Source: Gammaproteobacteria bacterium (GTDB lineage: Bacteria; Pseudomonadota; Gammaproteobacteria; UBA6429; Thiohalophilaceae). From it: a stretch of 64,000 nt of DNA. The DNA lies in contig JACQBC010000010.1 of the NCBI GenBank assembly GCA_016194635.1, forward strand, positions 1 to 64,000, in the 5' to 3' direction. A program made the translations under genes and the position numbers. Numbering within the stretch: position 1 is the first letter of the stretch; each line of letters starts with the position of its first letter. The notes under the pieces were generated by a model. It did no database searches. It was not told where the DNA came from and worked only from the letters and a program-made list of their open reading frames with translations. Shown here piece by piece: positions 1 to 9,226 of the stretch.

Positions 1-417
1 CCCAATCAACCCCATCACCGTGCCCAATAACCCCAGCAGCGTCGCCACGTTGGCAAACGTCGCCACGTACTGGGTGCGCTTCTCTAAGCGCGGGATGATC
101 TCCATCATGCTCTCTTCCATCGCCATCTCAACGTCGTCGCGGGTATGAGAACTTTTATAGCGGGCCAAACCGTACGACACCATCTTGCCAATGGCGATAT
201 CGCTCTTCGAGGACGCGGCATAGGCTTGTTGAATATCGTCTTTGTTTAATAATCCAAGAATTTTGTCGAGCATGCCACGGTTTCTAACCCGGGTAATGGT
301 CAGATAAACATAACGCTCGGTCGCAATGGCAAATCCCAGTGCCATCACGATCAGAAGCGGGAAAATCCAAAATTCCCCTTGTTGAATATAGTGCAGCATG
401 CGTATCAAGCTTTCCAT
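1..417 (-). CDS. MotA/TolQ/ExbB-family proton channel subunit (C-terminus cut by window edge)
   Basis: The first 139 codons are present and the reading frame stays open to the left edge, so this is a partial gene. The protein starts MESLIRMLHYIQQGEFW, followed by a hydrophobic stretch (about residues 17-32: WIFPLLIVMALGFAIA) and then a cytoplasmic helical region. It ends in the glycine-rich start of the second membrane segment (ANVATLLGLLGTVMGLIG), which is the signature region of MotA/TolQ/ExbB channel proteins. A strong ribosome binding site (GAGGAGG) lies just upstream of the ATG at 417. These proteins couple the proton gradient to work in the periplasm together with an ExbD/TolR partner, which would lie beyond the edge. 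It follows the ppkA end of the left T6SS operon on the same strand with a 43-base gap, so co-transcription is plausible. A role in the T6SS is inference only. Confidence 0.85.
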   Translation of the reverse strand, partial: MESLIRMLHYIQQGEFWIFPLLIVMALGFAIATERYVYLTITRVRNRGMLDKILGLLNKDDIQQAYAASSKSDIAIGKMVSYGLARYKSSHTRDDVEMAMEESMMEIIPRLEKRTQYVATFANVATLLGLLGTVMGLIG

Positions 418-460
418 CGAGCCTCCTCGGTTTAGGGTGTCATGATCACTATGGATAGCG

Positions 461-643
461 TCAGGTGTGGTGCGATTCTAACATTATATTTTCATTCTTG
501 GTGAGGTGATTTATTTCATAGTCCAATTGGATTAAAATAATTTTACGCCGTTGCCGATACTCATCCAGCGAGATTTTCTGATAGTAGTATTCGCTATTTA
601 ATTGGCGTAATTGTTTAGAATACTCTTCGATGCGGTTAATCAT
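461..643 (-). CDS. small charged protein of unknown function (60 aa)
   Basis: The start is taken as the ATG at 641-643 (MINRIEEYSKQLRQLN...), which overlaps the last codons of the kinase gene; an in-frame upstream ATG at 685 would add 14 residues inside that gene. The product is soluble, strongly charged and predicted helical. Its pattern of a tyrosine-rich stretch (EYYYQKISLDEYRQRRKIIL) loosely resembles the short SHOCT-like helical motif (L..L...G.IT.EEY...R..LL). I do not recognise a family with certainty. Its position between ppkA and a TolQ/ExbB-like gene, and the translational overlap, suggest it belongs to the same operon. Confidence 0.5.
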   Translation of the reverse strand: MINRIEEYSKQLRQLNSEYYYQKISLDEYRQRRKIILIQLDYEINHLTKNENIMLESHHT

Positions 644-3143
644 TTTTCTGAATCTCACGCAATAGCCGGAAGCCGGTGATCGCATCGGGCTTGCCTGAAT
701 GCGGCCGTGCTAATTTTTCGTCGCAGCTATCCATGGGGTCTTCGTAAGAGCCACCCATGGCCACCAGTGACATATCTTTTTCATACACCAGTTCCTGGGC
801 GTTACCAATGTAGTTAACCAATCCCCAACCATTTTGCGCACCGGTATTGATTCTGACCAACTGCCCGCCTTTTTCAATCCCGCGGGAATTGAGCTGACAA
901 TTGCGATTTGGGTCGTGGCTGCGGTTATTGGCATTGGCGGCATACACCCATTCGGTCTTGGTGGGTAAACGGTATTTTTGCGCGGCCAGTTTACTTAACC
1001 ATTTGAGATACTTGGTAATTGTTCCGATGCTGATGTTGGTCACCGGCAACCCGCTATCCGTGGATTCAATTCGGCTACATTCATTGCTAGAGGCGCAAAA
1101 CTCGTTGATTTCCCTGACGGATATTTCATATTTGCCAATCGCAAAAGGCGGTAAGGCCCCGCTCCCAGGGATAACCACCAAGGCGGGACCGGCACCGATG
1201 CCGGGTAATTTATCCCGGCATACCGCGCGTTCACCCCGGGCGCCTAAACCCGCAATCGACAGGTCACAGGCGTCACGCGCGGAAATTTTGATTTCACTGA
1301 TGATGCGGTTATTATCAAACAACCGTAACGCGTAGGTTTTCGATTCGGTGGCGCTCTCAGGGTTGGTTTTACCAATTTGGGTGATACATTCCGCCAAGCG
1401 TATTAAAATGGTATTTTCTTGGGTGCTATAACGTGGTAGATCCAGCGAGCGTAATTTTTCCACGGCAATACCAAAATCGCGCATGTTCAACCGCGTGCTA
1501 CATTCAAGCTGCTGATTGACGTTGCTGAGCGCCAGATCAAACTGGGTTTTGATGCGTTTCTTATTTTCTTCCTTGGATTGCGTTTCGCTGTTGGTTTTAT
1601 GTTGTTCGTCGATAGTTTTAGCACGCCGCACGTTCTCGGCCTTGATCAACTCGGCCAGACGGGTCTTTTCGGCATCCAAAATACGCGGGTCGTTGACATA
1701 ACGATAAGCGTTTTCAATCAAGGCCAGGGCGCGCGTAAAATCTTTCTTATCGATAGTATCCTTAATCTTGGCCAGGTACAGTTCGGCCAGTTTTTCCTTA
1801 ACCGATAACAGCCATGCATCGGGGCGGTTAGAGAGAAGCTCATTCATGCCTTTGAATTCGTCCCAGATATCGCCCTCCCAGCTTTGGGTAAAGGTTGGAT
1901 CGGCCATTAATTTATCGATCTTCTGCTTGAAGATGTCGTATTTGATTTTAAATTCGAGCTCATCACGATTAAACGCCGGGGGAGCGGGTTGTGATGTGGG
2001 AGTGCTGGGTTTCACCATAAACCCCACCACAATCGCCGCCAGCATCACCACCACCAATAGCCCGGTGTATAAAAGAGTGCGATTGGCCTTTTTAAAGATT
2101 AATTCATGGAATACTTCCACCGATTCAATACGATCCTCGCGTTTGAAGGCCAGCGATTTTTCAATCGCCTTCCATTGCCGCGTTTTAATACCGGCGATGC
2201 GTTTTGGTTTAAGGTTGCGCTTATAGGCTTCGTCGGCCGGAATTTTATTGAAGGGGTGTTCACCGGTTAGCATTTCATAGGTGATGCAGCCTAGGGCATA
2301 AACGTCATCACGGATATCGGGCTTTTTACCGGTTAACATTTCCATGCTGGCATACGCCGGGGTTAGAGCACCCAGCGAACCGGCATCGAAGACGGTTTTA
2401 TCCTGGGTTTTACCGGTATGCCGATCAACATTGGCGACCGCGCGTGCGATGCCAAAATCAAATATTTTGGCGTTGCCGCCGGTCGTAATAAAAATATTTC
2501 CCGGTTTAAAATCGGAATGTACGATATTTTCGGCGTGCGCGTGGATCAGGGCTGAACATACATCGTTAAGAATACCCCACAGTTCGGTACGCGGCAGGCC
2601 GCTGCTGTTGTATTGCTTGATAATCTGATCCAAGGGCCTACCTTCGAGGTATTCCATGGTCATAAACACCACGTCACCATCGCGATCAAAATCGTAGACC
2701 TTCACCACGTTGGGGTGGGCGATACGCTGGCCCTTGCGGGATTCGCGTTGTAAGGCGATGAACGATTCCGGGTGGGCTTTGAATTCTTCGTTTAATACTT
2801 TGATAGCGACGTAGGGGTCCTTGTCATGTGCCTCAATTTTGTTGCGGTCTTTCGCCTTGTAGACCACGCCCATGCCCCCCACTCCCAGAACCTTCTCCAG
2901 CAGGAACCGCCCTTTTAATACCCGGCTGTGTTCGCCACTGGCGTTAGCAAACACCTGTTGGGCGGGTTTACTGGGCGTGTTGGGTCGAGCGTTGGGTGTA
3001 TTGCGTATATTGGTTGGATTTTCGTTCGGTGGAATATGCCGGTTATCGATCCGGGTGCGTTCTTGCTGTCTGAAAATAGTACGATCGCCGCTGTTCTGAC
3101 CGGTCTTTTTGGGACCGTTACCATTATCTTTTGGGGGTTTCAT
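636..3143 (-). CDS. ppkA: T6SS-associated Ser/Thr protein kinase PpkA with C-terminal FGE-sulfatase-like domain
   Basis: The protein has 835 residues. Residues about 79-345 form a Hanks-type kinase: glycine loop GVGGMG (87-92), ATP-lysine in VAIKVL (K115), catalytic loop HSDFKPGN (D211; HSD instead of HRD), and DFG at 229-231. A single transmembrane helix follows at about 356-377. The long periplasmic part has a helical, Lys/Glu-rich middle. It ends in a formylglycine-generating-enzyme/SUMF1-like domain from about residue 660 (FAIGKYEISVREINEFC..., PVTNIS, YRLPTKTEWVYAA, GGSYED, GFRLLRE). PpkA kinases phosphorylate Fha and switch on T6SS assembly post-translationally, opposed by PppA. The pppA gene is immediately upstream (stop to start 22 bases). 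The kinase-TM-FGE architecture is known in some T6SS PpkA proteins. Enzymatic formylglycine activity should not be assumed. Confidence 0.92.
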   Translation of the reverse strand: MKPPKDNGNGPKKTGQNSGDRTIFRQQERTRIDNRHIPPNENPTNIRNTPNARPNTPSKPAQQVFANASGEHSRVLKGRFLLEKVLGVGGMGVVYKAKDRNKIEAHDKDPYVAIKVLNEEFKAHPESFIALQRESRKGQRIAHPNVVKVYDFDRDGDVVFMTMEYLEGRPLDQIIKQYNSSGLPRTELWGILNDVCSALIHAHAENIVHSDFKPGNIFITTGGNAKIFDFGIARAVANVDRHTGKTQDKTVFDAGSLGALTPAYASMEMLTGKKPDIRDDVYALGCITYEMLTGEHPFNKIPADEAYKRNLKPKRIAGIKTRQWKAIEKSLAFKREDRIESVEVFHELIFKKANRTLLYTGLLVVVMLAAIVVGFMVKPSTPTSQPAPPAFNRDELEFKIKYDIFKQKIDKLMADPTFTQSWEGDIWDEFKGMNELLSNRPDAWLLSVKEKLAELYLAKIKDTIDKKDFTRALALIENAYRYVNDPRILDAEKTRLAELIKAENVRRAKTIDEQHKTNSETQSKEENKKRIKTQFDLALSNVNQQLECSTRLNMRDFGIAVEKLRSLDLPRYSTQENTILIRLAECITQIGKTNPESATESKTYALRLFDNNRIISEIKISARDACDLSIAGLGARGERAVCRDKLPGIGAGPALVVIPGSGALPPFAIGKYEISVREINEFCASSNECSRIESTDSGLPVTNISIGTITKYLKWLSKLAAQKYRLPTKTEWVYAANANNRSHDPNRNCQLNSRGIEKGGQLVRINTGAQNGWGLVNYIGNAQELVYEKDMSLVAMGGSYEDPMDSCDEKLARPHSGKPDAITGFRLLREIQKND

Positions 3144-3165
3144 ACGGGTTTAATGCGCGGCATAA

Positions 3166-3921
3166 TTAATTCGCCGCGGCACGCACTCCCTTGACAACAA
3201 TGGCTGAAACATTATCGGCGGCGCCGCGGCTTAGGGCATCGTCGATCAGTCCTTTAACAGTGCTTTCCAAATCCGGATGGGATAATTGTTTAATGATATT
3301 TTGCAGGTCAATCGCGTTGTACAAACCATCACTGCATAATAGATAAATATCCCCCAATTGCAGGCTGAACACGTCAAGGTCAATATACAATTCTTGGCTG
3401 GTACCTATCGCGCGGGTAATCACATTGGCCTCGGGATGATTAAGCGCTTCCTGTGGAGAAATCGAACCTTGTTCCAACAGCTCGGCGACATAACTGTGAT
3501 CACGCGAGAGTTGGGTTAACTGATTGTTACGGTAGCGATACAACCGGGAATCCCCGGCCCATAGACACACGCCTATTTGGCCGTGAATCGCAAGACACAC
3601 AAAGGTACTGCCCACGACGCGCCCTTCGAGCATGATCTCGGAGTATTCCAGTAGACGGGAATTGGCGTCGTGTAATTTGGTTTCAATGCTGGTAACCAAA
3701 TCATCGAGAAACGCCGGTTTTACCATATCAGTAAAGGCTTCTACCACGATCCGGCTGGCAATGTTTCCGGCTTCGTGCCCCCCCATGCCATCCGCCACCA
3801 CCCACACGCCAATCTCAGGACGGGATAATACCGCGTCTTCATTCATCTTGCGTACCGTACCCATATCGGTGGCGGATGAACTCAACCACTGTAATGGACG
3901 GCGTATGGTGATCTCGTTCAT
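3166..3921 (-). CDS. pppA: PP2C-family Ser/Thr phosphatase PppA
   Basis: The product is a 251-residue cytoplasmic PP2C phosphatase. Metal-binding motifs are visible in order: NEDA (27-30), ADGMGGHEAG (43-52), an LLCSDGLYN motif and a C-terminal DNVSAIVV. Length and motif order fit Stp1/PppA. In T6SS loci this enzyme removes the phosphate that PpkA puts on the Fha protein and so switches secretion off. It lies between tagF and ppkA on the same strand, the usual grouping of the threonine phosphorylation pathway. The all-motif conservation argues for an active enzyme. Confidence 0.93.
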   Translation of the reverse strand: MNEITIRRPLQWLSSSATDMGTVRKMNEDAVLSRPEIGVWVVADGMGGHEAGNIASRIVVEAFTDMVKPAFLDDLVTSIETKLHDANSRLLEYSEIMLEGRVVGSTFVCLAIHGQIGVCLWAGDSRLYRYRNNQLTQLSRDHSYVAELLEQGSISPQEALNHPEANVITRAIGTSQELYIDLDVFSLQLGDIYLLCSDGLYNAIDLQNIIKQLSHPDLESTVKGLIDDALSRGAADNVSAIVVKGVRAAAN

Positions 3922-3952
3922 AGGATATATTGGTTAGCGTAGTGAATGCGAA

Positions 3953-4672
3953 TTACGCCCGTAACATATAGGGTTGTTGCCAGCCCCAATGTTCCCACTG
4001 GCCGTCTAACATGGCCGGTATTTTGTTAACAGGTGGCATGCCACGGATGCTGAACACGCACGGGGTGATGCGTTCGGATCCCTTGGTGGCCCACAAACTA
4101 TAGCTGGGATAGAGTTTGGCAAGCAGTGACTCCAAAAAATACGCGTAGACCGATGACGGCGACTGCTCTTCAAATTCCATATTAATCTGAAATGAAGTGA
4201 ATTCTTGAGGCGCGGTGGTCTTCGCATAACCCGAGTCGATGTGGAGGGCGATATTCGCGATGTTCTCGACTAACTCATCCAACTGCATTTCTTCCTCCAG
4301 CGCTTGCAAAGCCAGGGCTTCAACGCTTTCATACCACGGGGTTTGAATCGAGATAAATTCGCACAAGGAAATATCATCGGGCAGCCTTAATAGCACTGAA
4401 AATGGATAATAGCGGCCGACGTGATCCACGCTGGGCATCAAGATACCCGCCCAGTTGTGTTTATCAATTACCCCGGGCGACAATACAAACCGCCAGATCG
4501 GACTGGTTAAATAGATATCCAACCACGCCTCCCCCATTTGTTCCTTGGTGCCGGCGACGAAATGCTGCAGCCATTCGTCCCACGCGGCGACGAAACCCGA
4601 CGGTAAATTGCGTTGAATAAAATCACCGTACATAGGCAACTTGCCAAACACACCCACCTGCGCCACTGACAC
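3953..4672 (-). CDS. tagF: T6SS-associated protein TagF
   Basis: The product is a 239-residue soluble protein. It opens with VGVFGKLPMYGDFIQRNLP and WDEWLQ, the characteristic N-terminal motif of the TagF (BMA_A0400/ImpM) family, and continues with SPIWRFVLSPG and GRYYPFSVLLRLP, also typical. TagF is a post-translational repressor of T6SS assembly that acts in parallel with, or downstream of, PpkA/PppA. In some species it is fused to PppA. Here the two are separate but adjacent genes, with a 31-base gap to pppA and only 2 bases after tssM, so all three are likely translated from one mRNA. Confidence 0.9.
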   Translation of the reverse strand: MSVAQVGVFGKLPMYGDFIQRNLPSGFVAAWDEWLQHFVAGTKEQMGEAWLDIYLTSPIWRFVLSPGVIDKHNWAGILMPSVDHVGRYYPFSVLLRLPDDISLCEFISIQTPWYESVEALALQALEEEMQLDELVENIANIALHIDSGYAKTTAPQEFTSFQINMEFEEQSPSSVYAYFLESLLAKLYPSYSLWATKGSERITPCVFSIRGMPPVNKIPAMLDGQWEHWGWQQPYMLRA

Positions 4673-4674
4673 CG

Positions 4675-7600
4675 TTAGATCCCCTCGGGGATTTTAAACG
4701 TGCCTAACAGGTCCTTATTAAATGGATTAATAACACTCTTGGCTTTGATTTCATATTGAATACTGTGATTACTTTTATCGGCCGCCGCCAGGCTGCCGCC
4801 ATCACGCTGGGGATTGGTGTTAATCGCATAGGTCACCAAATACACGCTGGCGCTGCCGGTTTGGCTCATACGCGATCTATCTTGCAATCGAAACCAGGCC
4901 CAAGGACCCTCGTATGTGGTTGCGTATTGTTGTTCGTTCAAATCCTCGAATAAAATTCGCACCCGGTTGAATTGATCGTTCCCCGCCCAGGTAACCGTCT
5001 CCCAGAATTTTGGCCCGTGGCTGTAAGTAAGGCGTTTTTCGCCCAACTCCAGCTGGAAACGTGCGTCGGACTTTTTCATGTCATAGGGTCTTAGTTGGAA
5101 GGTCACGCTCGGCATGCTTTGGTTTTCGCTGAAGAACACCGTTTTAATTTCATTGGCTTTTTTGAGCTGGGCGATCGCCTGCGCAGATAATCCAATACTG
5201 TAGTTATCGATACCGCGATTCGACCAGCCGTGATTCACATCAACAAAGGGTTTTACATACTCGGCGGAGAATTTATCGATCGTGCCCCCGGGTTTGAAAA
5301 ATTCGGTAAAATCATTAATCGCAACCTCGTCTTGGGCATTGGGATTAAGCGGGTAGCGCCCCGCCAATCCGCGCTGAAAGGGTTCGTAGACTTGCGCCCG
5401 CCATTCGGAACTCACACCGCTGTGCGCCGATTGTAATAAAATACGCCAGGTATCATTGGAGAGTGTCGTCAACCAGCGGTTCACCGGTTCCGGCAGCGAT
5501 TTTACGTCATTGCTAAATTTGTTGATGGCATTGCTACCACCTCCCTGGTAACGCGCCCTGGCGACTTCCAAGGATTTTTTTCCCGGCTCCGGCGCAATCG
5601 CGATTTCATTCACAAATTCTTGCAACTGGCGCAACTTCTGAATCGTGGAGGTGATATCGGTGGATTTACCGCCGGAATCACGCATAAACCGATTCAAATC
5701 GTGAAATTGCTTGTCAACCGGAGTTTCCACTTGGGCCACCAGCATCCCGGTCAACTTGGCCTTGGCCTCGTCCTTGGGGTCCTTGGTTTCTTTGTTACCG
5801 CCTTCGGCCAGATTCGAGATGAGTTGGTTGGTCAATTGCGTATTTTTAGACCCCACTTGCAATACATTGATCATCGGGGAACGCACCGGATCGGTTAAGC
5901 TGATTAAAACTTCGTTAACCTGTTGGATATTCTGAAACGGGCGGATTTCCAACGCATTGTAATACCCCAGCCAATAAGCACGGTAATCCGCCAAATACAA
6001 TTCCTTCACCCTGTCGGCGATTTCCTTCGGATCATATTTGATAAAATCGACATTGGAGTTTTCATCATCGGTCAATACCCATTTCTCTTTGGCGATGCTG
6101 GCAATCATTTCCGAACTGGAGGACATATCGACCGTGTCATATCCCTGTTTAGTATATAAAAATGGTACGGTTAACTTTTGGTTGACCTGATCATTAAATA
6201 CATAGATATTTTTCGCGCTGTCGCCGATATCTTCCATTAAATTGACATTCTGGGTAAATTTGCTGTCCGATCGAATGCTGCTGTAAATACGCTGCGGTAC
6301 CGGTACCCGCAATAAATCCAAGCGCACGGACCGCACCAGATCTTGATTTAACGGTGCGGGTTCCGGCTCTTCTTGGAGTAACACCTGTAAGTGGGTCAAC
6401 AGCTCGCGTTTGACATCGGCCTGGCCGGCCAGCTTTTTATCCCAACTGGCGGCAAACCAGCCGGCGATAAGTTTGGCGTCGAAATGTTTAATTTTATTAA
6501 ACATCAAATAGGTGCGGAAATTATTGTAAATGTCTGTGCCCTGATCGGCTTGCTTAAGACTACCTTCCATGTATTTTAATAGGCGCGGTAATAATAATAT
6601 GCGCAATTGACCCAGATAGGCCTTTTCCGCGGCGGCGTCGACCCTACCGTCGTACATTCCCAAACTGCTCAACCAGGGGTGGGCTTGTTGATCGTACACC
6701 ACACTGGCCTTAGCCAAGGCATTTAACGCCGGTACGGGGCTTCTGAGATCATCCGACCAGCTGCTGATCCGTTTCTTCTCGGCGTTATATTCGGCGATGT
6801 ATTTACCCACATCTTTCATATAACTTTCGTTGACGGCGTAACCACCGCTCCATATCACAAACATTAAAACGGTTAAGCCCACCATGCCCAGGTACGCGGC
6901 GCGTTGCCCCCATTTTATGAATAATTCATAACTGCGATTAGAGCCCACCAGTTCTGATTCGGGGAAAATAATGCTCTTGAATAACTGACCGAGAAAGAAA
7001 CTCTTGCCCTGTTGCAATCCAGACTGGACAACCTGCCGGTCAAAACCAAAGTTGGCCGACACGGCGGACATCAGCCGGTCGATGGGGGTACCGTCCTGCA
7101 CACCGCTGGTAAAGTAGACGCCGCGTAAATAGGGTTGATAGCGGTAGCGGTTTTTAAGGAAGGTTTGTTGCACGAAGTGTTGCACTACCTTGCCGAGGTT
7201 ATCCATTTGCTGTGGAAAGCCTTGAATCGCGCCACGACGTTTGATATCACGTTCTTCGTGGGTTCGACCGATGATCCGTTCGTATAGGCGCCGCACCAAT
7301 TTGCGGTATTCGTCTTCGATATATTCAAACTCGGGGCTTTGCGCCGCATGGGGTGCGTTGGGCAAGGAGATGCCCCATACCTGTTCGCGCTCTTCCCGGC
7401 CCAAATCCTCGAAGAATTCGCTAAAACCCGATACCAAATCGCTCTTGGTGAAAATCAAATAAATGGGAAAGCGTATTTCCAATTTATCCATTAATTCATC
7501 GATACGCGAACGAATGGTGCGGGCATGCATCATCCGCTCCTCCTCAGTCTGGGAAAGAATATCTTGTAAACTGATCGCCACGATGGCACCGTTGATCGGT

Positions 7601-8265
7601 CTGCGCCGGCGGTGCTTCTTTAATAAACCTAAGAACCCTTCCCAGGCGGCACTGTCGACCACCTTGTGACTGTCTTGGGTGGTGTAGCGACCGGCGGTAT
7701 CGATCAATACCGCCTCGTTCGTGAACCACCAATCACAATTACGGGTTCCACCCACACCGCGCAATGCGCCCTTACCAAATTTTTCGGCCAACGGAAAATC
7801 CAAGCTGGAATTGACCAAGGCCGTGGTCTTGCCGGAGCCCGGCGGACCGATGATGATATACCAGGGTAATTCGTACAGCCCTTTACGGAATCCCATGCCT
7901 TTAAATTTGAATTTTTTTAATACCGAGAGGGCATCGGAAAACCGCTCGCCAATTTGGTGCATTTCTTCCGAGGCTTGTTCTGATAATATTCCACCGGATG
8001 AACTGGATTGATTCACCGCGAGGTCTTTGACCAGTTCCTCGTTGCTTTTTTTATCCTTGCGCTGCAGGCGTAAATTATTCAAGCCCCATAACACCAGCAA
8101 TACCATGATTAATACCAGCCGAGTGATCTGCCCTCCCAACGGTGCATAATTACTATCACCGAATTTTATTGAAGGCCCCACAAACCAAATCAGCAACGAC
8201 AATACGATCAATCCAATGATGGAGATTACCACCCTGTTTTTGAAAAACTCAGCCACACTTTTCAT
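4675..8265 (-). CDS. tssM: T6SS inner-membrane protein TssM (IcmF family)
   Basis: The protein has 1196 residues, the usual length. Two N-terminal membrane helices (about 12-31 and 46-62) precede a cytoplasmic NTPase-like domain with an intact Walker A motif GPPGSGKTT (140-148) and LIDTAGRY. A third transmembrane helix lies at about 455-478 (GMVGLTVLMFVIWSGGYAV). The remaining 700 residues are the periplasmic IcmF-related and C-terminal beta domains that contact TssJ. TssM is the core of the TssJLM membrane complex anchoring the sheath baseplate. The start is supported by AGGTG upstream of the ATG. The gene is 29 bases downstream of tssL. An intact Walker A is not universal in TssM, so nucleotide binding is plausible here. 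Confidence 0.96.
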   Translation of the reverse strand: MKSVAEFFKNRVVISIIGLIVLSLLIWFVGPSIKFGDSNYAPLGGQITRLVLIMVLLVLWGLNNLRLQRKDKKSNEELVKDLAVNQSSSSGGILSEQASEEMHQIGERFSDALSVLKKFKFKGMGFRKGLYELPWYIIIGPPGSGKTTALVNSSLDFPLAEKFGKGALRGVGGTRNCDWWFTNEAVLIDTAGRYTTQDSHKVVDSAAWEGFLGLLKKHRRRRPINGAIVAISLQDILSQTEEERMMHARTIRSRIDELMDKLEIRFPIYLIFTKSDLVSGFSEFFEDLGREEREQVWGISLPNAPHAAQSPEFEYIEDEYRKLVRRLYERIIGRTHEERDIKRRGAIQGFPQQMDNLGKVVQHFVQQTFLKNRYRYQPYLRGVYFTSGVQDGTPIDRLMSAVSANFGFDRQVVQSGLQQGKSFFLGQLFKSIIFPESELVGSNRSYELFIKWGQRAAYLGMVGLTVLMFVIWSGGYAVNESYMKDVGKYIAEYNAEKKRISSWSDDLRSPVPALNALAKASVVYDQQAHPWLSSLGMYDGRVDAAAEKAYLGQLRILLLPRLLKYMEGSLKQADQGTDIYNNFRTYLMFNKIKHFDAKLIAGWFAASWDKKLAGQADVKRELLTHLQVLLQEEPEPAPLNQDLVRSVRLDLLRVPVPQRIYSSIRSDSKFTQNVNLMEDIGDSAKNIYVFNDQVNQKLTVPFLYTKQGYDTVDMSSSSEMIASIAKEKWVLTDDENSNVDFIKYDPKEIADRVKELYLADYRAYWLGYYNALEIRPFQNIQQVNEVLISLTDPVRSPMINVLQVGSKNTQLTNQLISNLAEGGNKETKDPKDEAKAKLTGMLVAQVETPVDKQFHDLNRFMRDSGGKSTDITSTIQKLRQLQEFVNEIAIAPEPGKKSLEVARARYQGGGSNAINKFSNDVKSLPEPVNRWLTTLSNDTWRILLQSAHSGVSSEWRAQVYEPFQRGLAGRYPLNPNAQDEVAINDFTEFFKPGGTIDKFSAEYVKPFVDVNHGWSNRGIDNYSIGLSAQAIAQLKKANEIKTVFFSENQSMPSVTFQLRPYDMKKSDARFQLELGEKRLTYSHGPKFWETVTWAGNDQFNRVRILFEDLNEQQYATTYEGPWAWFRLQDRSRMSQTGSASVYLVTYAINTNPQRDGGSLAAADKSNHSIQYEIKAKSVINPFNKDLLGTFKIPEGI

Positions 8266-8294
8266 TCTTACACCTAAGGTTTATAGCAGTACGG

Positions 8295-9209
8295 TTAATT
8301 AGAATTCGCCGGATTCTTATGGGTTTTTACCTCGGCTTGTGTAACTTCATCCAGTTGTTTAACGATCTCGGTCGATGATTTATAAAGCACATAACGAAAG
8401 CCGCTGTAACCTAGTATCAACACCCCGGCGATGACACTCGCGATAACCCATAACGGCACGTAGTGTGTCAGCGTATTGCGGATCCGCCCCAGCCCCTGAC
8501 CACTGGGCGACAGGCTACGTTCGTAACTACCGCGGTGGGTGCGAATCAAACGAAACACTTCATCCCGTACCAACTCGATTTTTTCTCTGCCGCGTTGCAC
8601 CACACGGTATTTGCCCTCAAAACCCACACTAAGGCACAGATACATTAATTCCAGAATATCGATATTTTCACCCGGGCGTTCGCGCATCTTATCTAAAATC
8701 TGAAAAAACTTTTCTCCACCATGGGTTTCATTATGATAAATACTCAACAAGGTACGTTGCGGCCAGGCGCTTTCCGCGCCCCAGGGCGTATTTAATACCG
8801 CTTCGTCCAATACCGTGCAGAGGATATACCGCGCCGATATCACAATTTCATGCCGGCAGCCCTGTTCCTTAGCGACCGATTCAAATTTGCGAATTTCATT
8901 GACTAATTGTTGATGTAAACCCGCCACATTCGGGTGACTGACCGACTGTTGGACTTTACACAGCACCGCCATCAACATTGAGGCGGCGTTGACCAAGGGA
9001 TTTAATCCTTCCTGGGTTTTAAACGGACCCGCGTAATTATCAGCCGATCGGTACTGCGCTGGCGCCGGTTTAGACTGCCCCTGCGCTCCCGCGGGCACCT
9101 GGGTGGCGGAAGAACTGCCGCGTCTACCCGGCATGGGCCGGATCACGGTGCTCTCTTTCTTGGTGCCGGATTGCCGGAAAACGGTTTTATCCGATTCATC
9201 TGAACTCAT
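8295..9209 (-). CDS. tssL: T6SS inner-membrane protein TssL (DotU family)
   Basis: The start is placed at 9209 (MSSDESDKTVFRQSG...), because AAGGAGA lies 5 bases upstream. An in-frame start at 9245 exists but would overlap tssK and lacks a better site. The product has 304 residues. A polar, Pro/Gln/Ser-rich N-terminal tail of about 60 residues is followed by the DotU cytoplasmic hook domain (AASMLMAVLCKVQQS, LLSIYHNETHGGEKFF, LELMYLCLSVGFEGKYR). One C-terminal transmembrane helix follows (about 255-278: VPLWVIASVIAGVLILGYSGF). There is no C-terminal OmpA-like peptidoglycan-binding domain, so peptidoglycan anchoring must come from another protein. The N-terminal DKTVFRQ motif echoes the DRTIFRQ stretch near the N-terminus of PpkA encoded in the same operon. 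Confidence 0.94.
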   Translation of the reverse strand: MSSDESDKTVFRQSGTKKESTVIRPMPGRRGSSSATQVPAGAQGQSKPAPAQYRSADNYAGPFKTQEGLNPLVNAASMLMAVLCKVQQSVSHPNVAGLHQQLVNEIRKFESVAKEQGCRHEIVISARYILCTVLDEAVLNTPWGAESAWPQRTLLSIYHNETHGGEKFFQILDKMRERPGENIDILELMYLCLSVGFEGKYRVVQRGREKIELVRDEVFRLIRTHRGSYERSLSPSGQGLGRIRNTLTHYVPLWVIASVIAGVLILGYSGFRYVLYKSSTEIVKQLDEVTQAEVKTHKNPANSN

Positions 9210-9226
9210 CATTGTCTCCTTAACGA

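Noticed and set aside
901-2226. Several antisense frames inside the kinase gene
   Set aside because: They are shadows of a strongly conserved kinase/FGE coding region and have no ribosome binding sites or recognisable domains.
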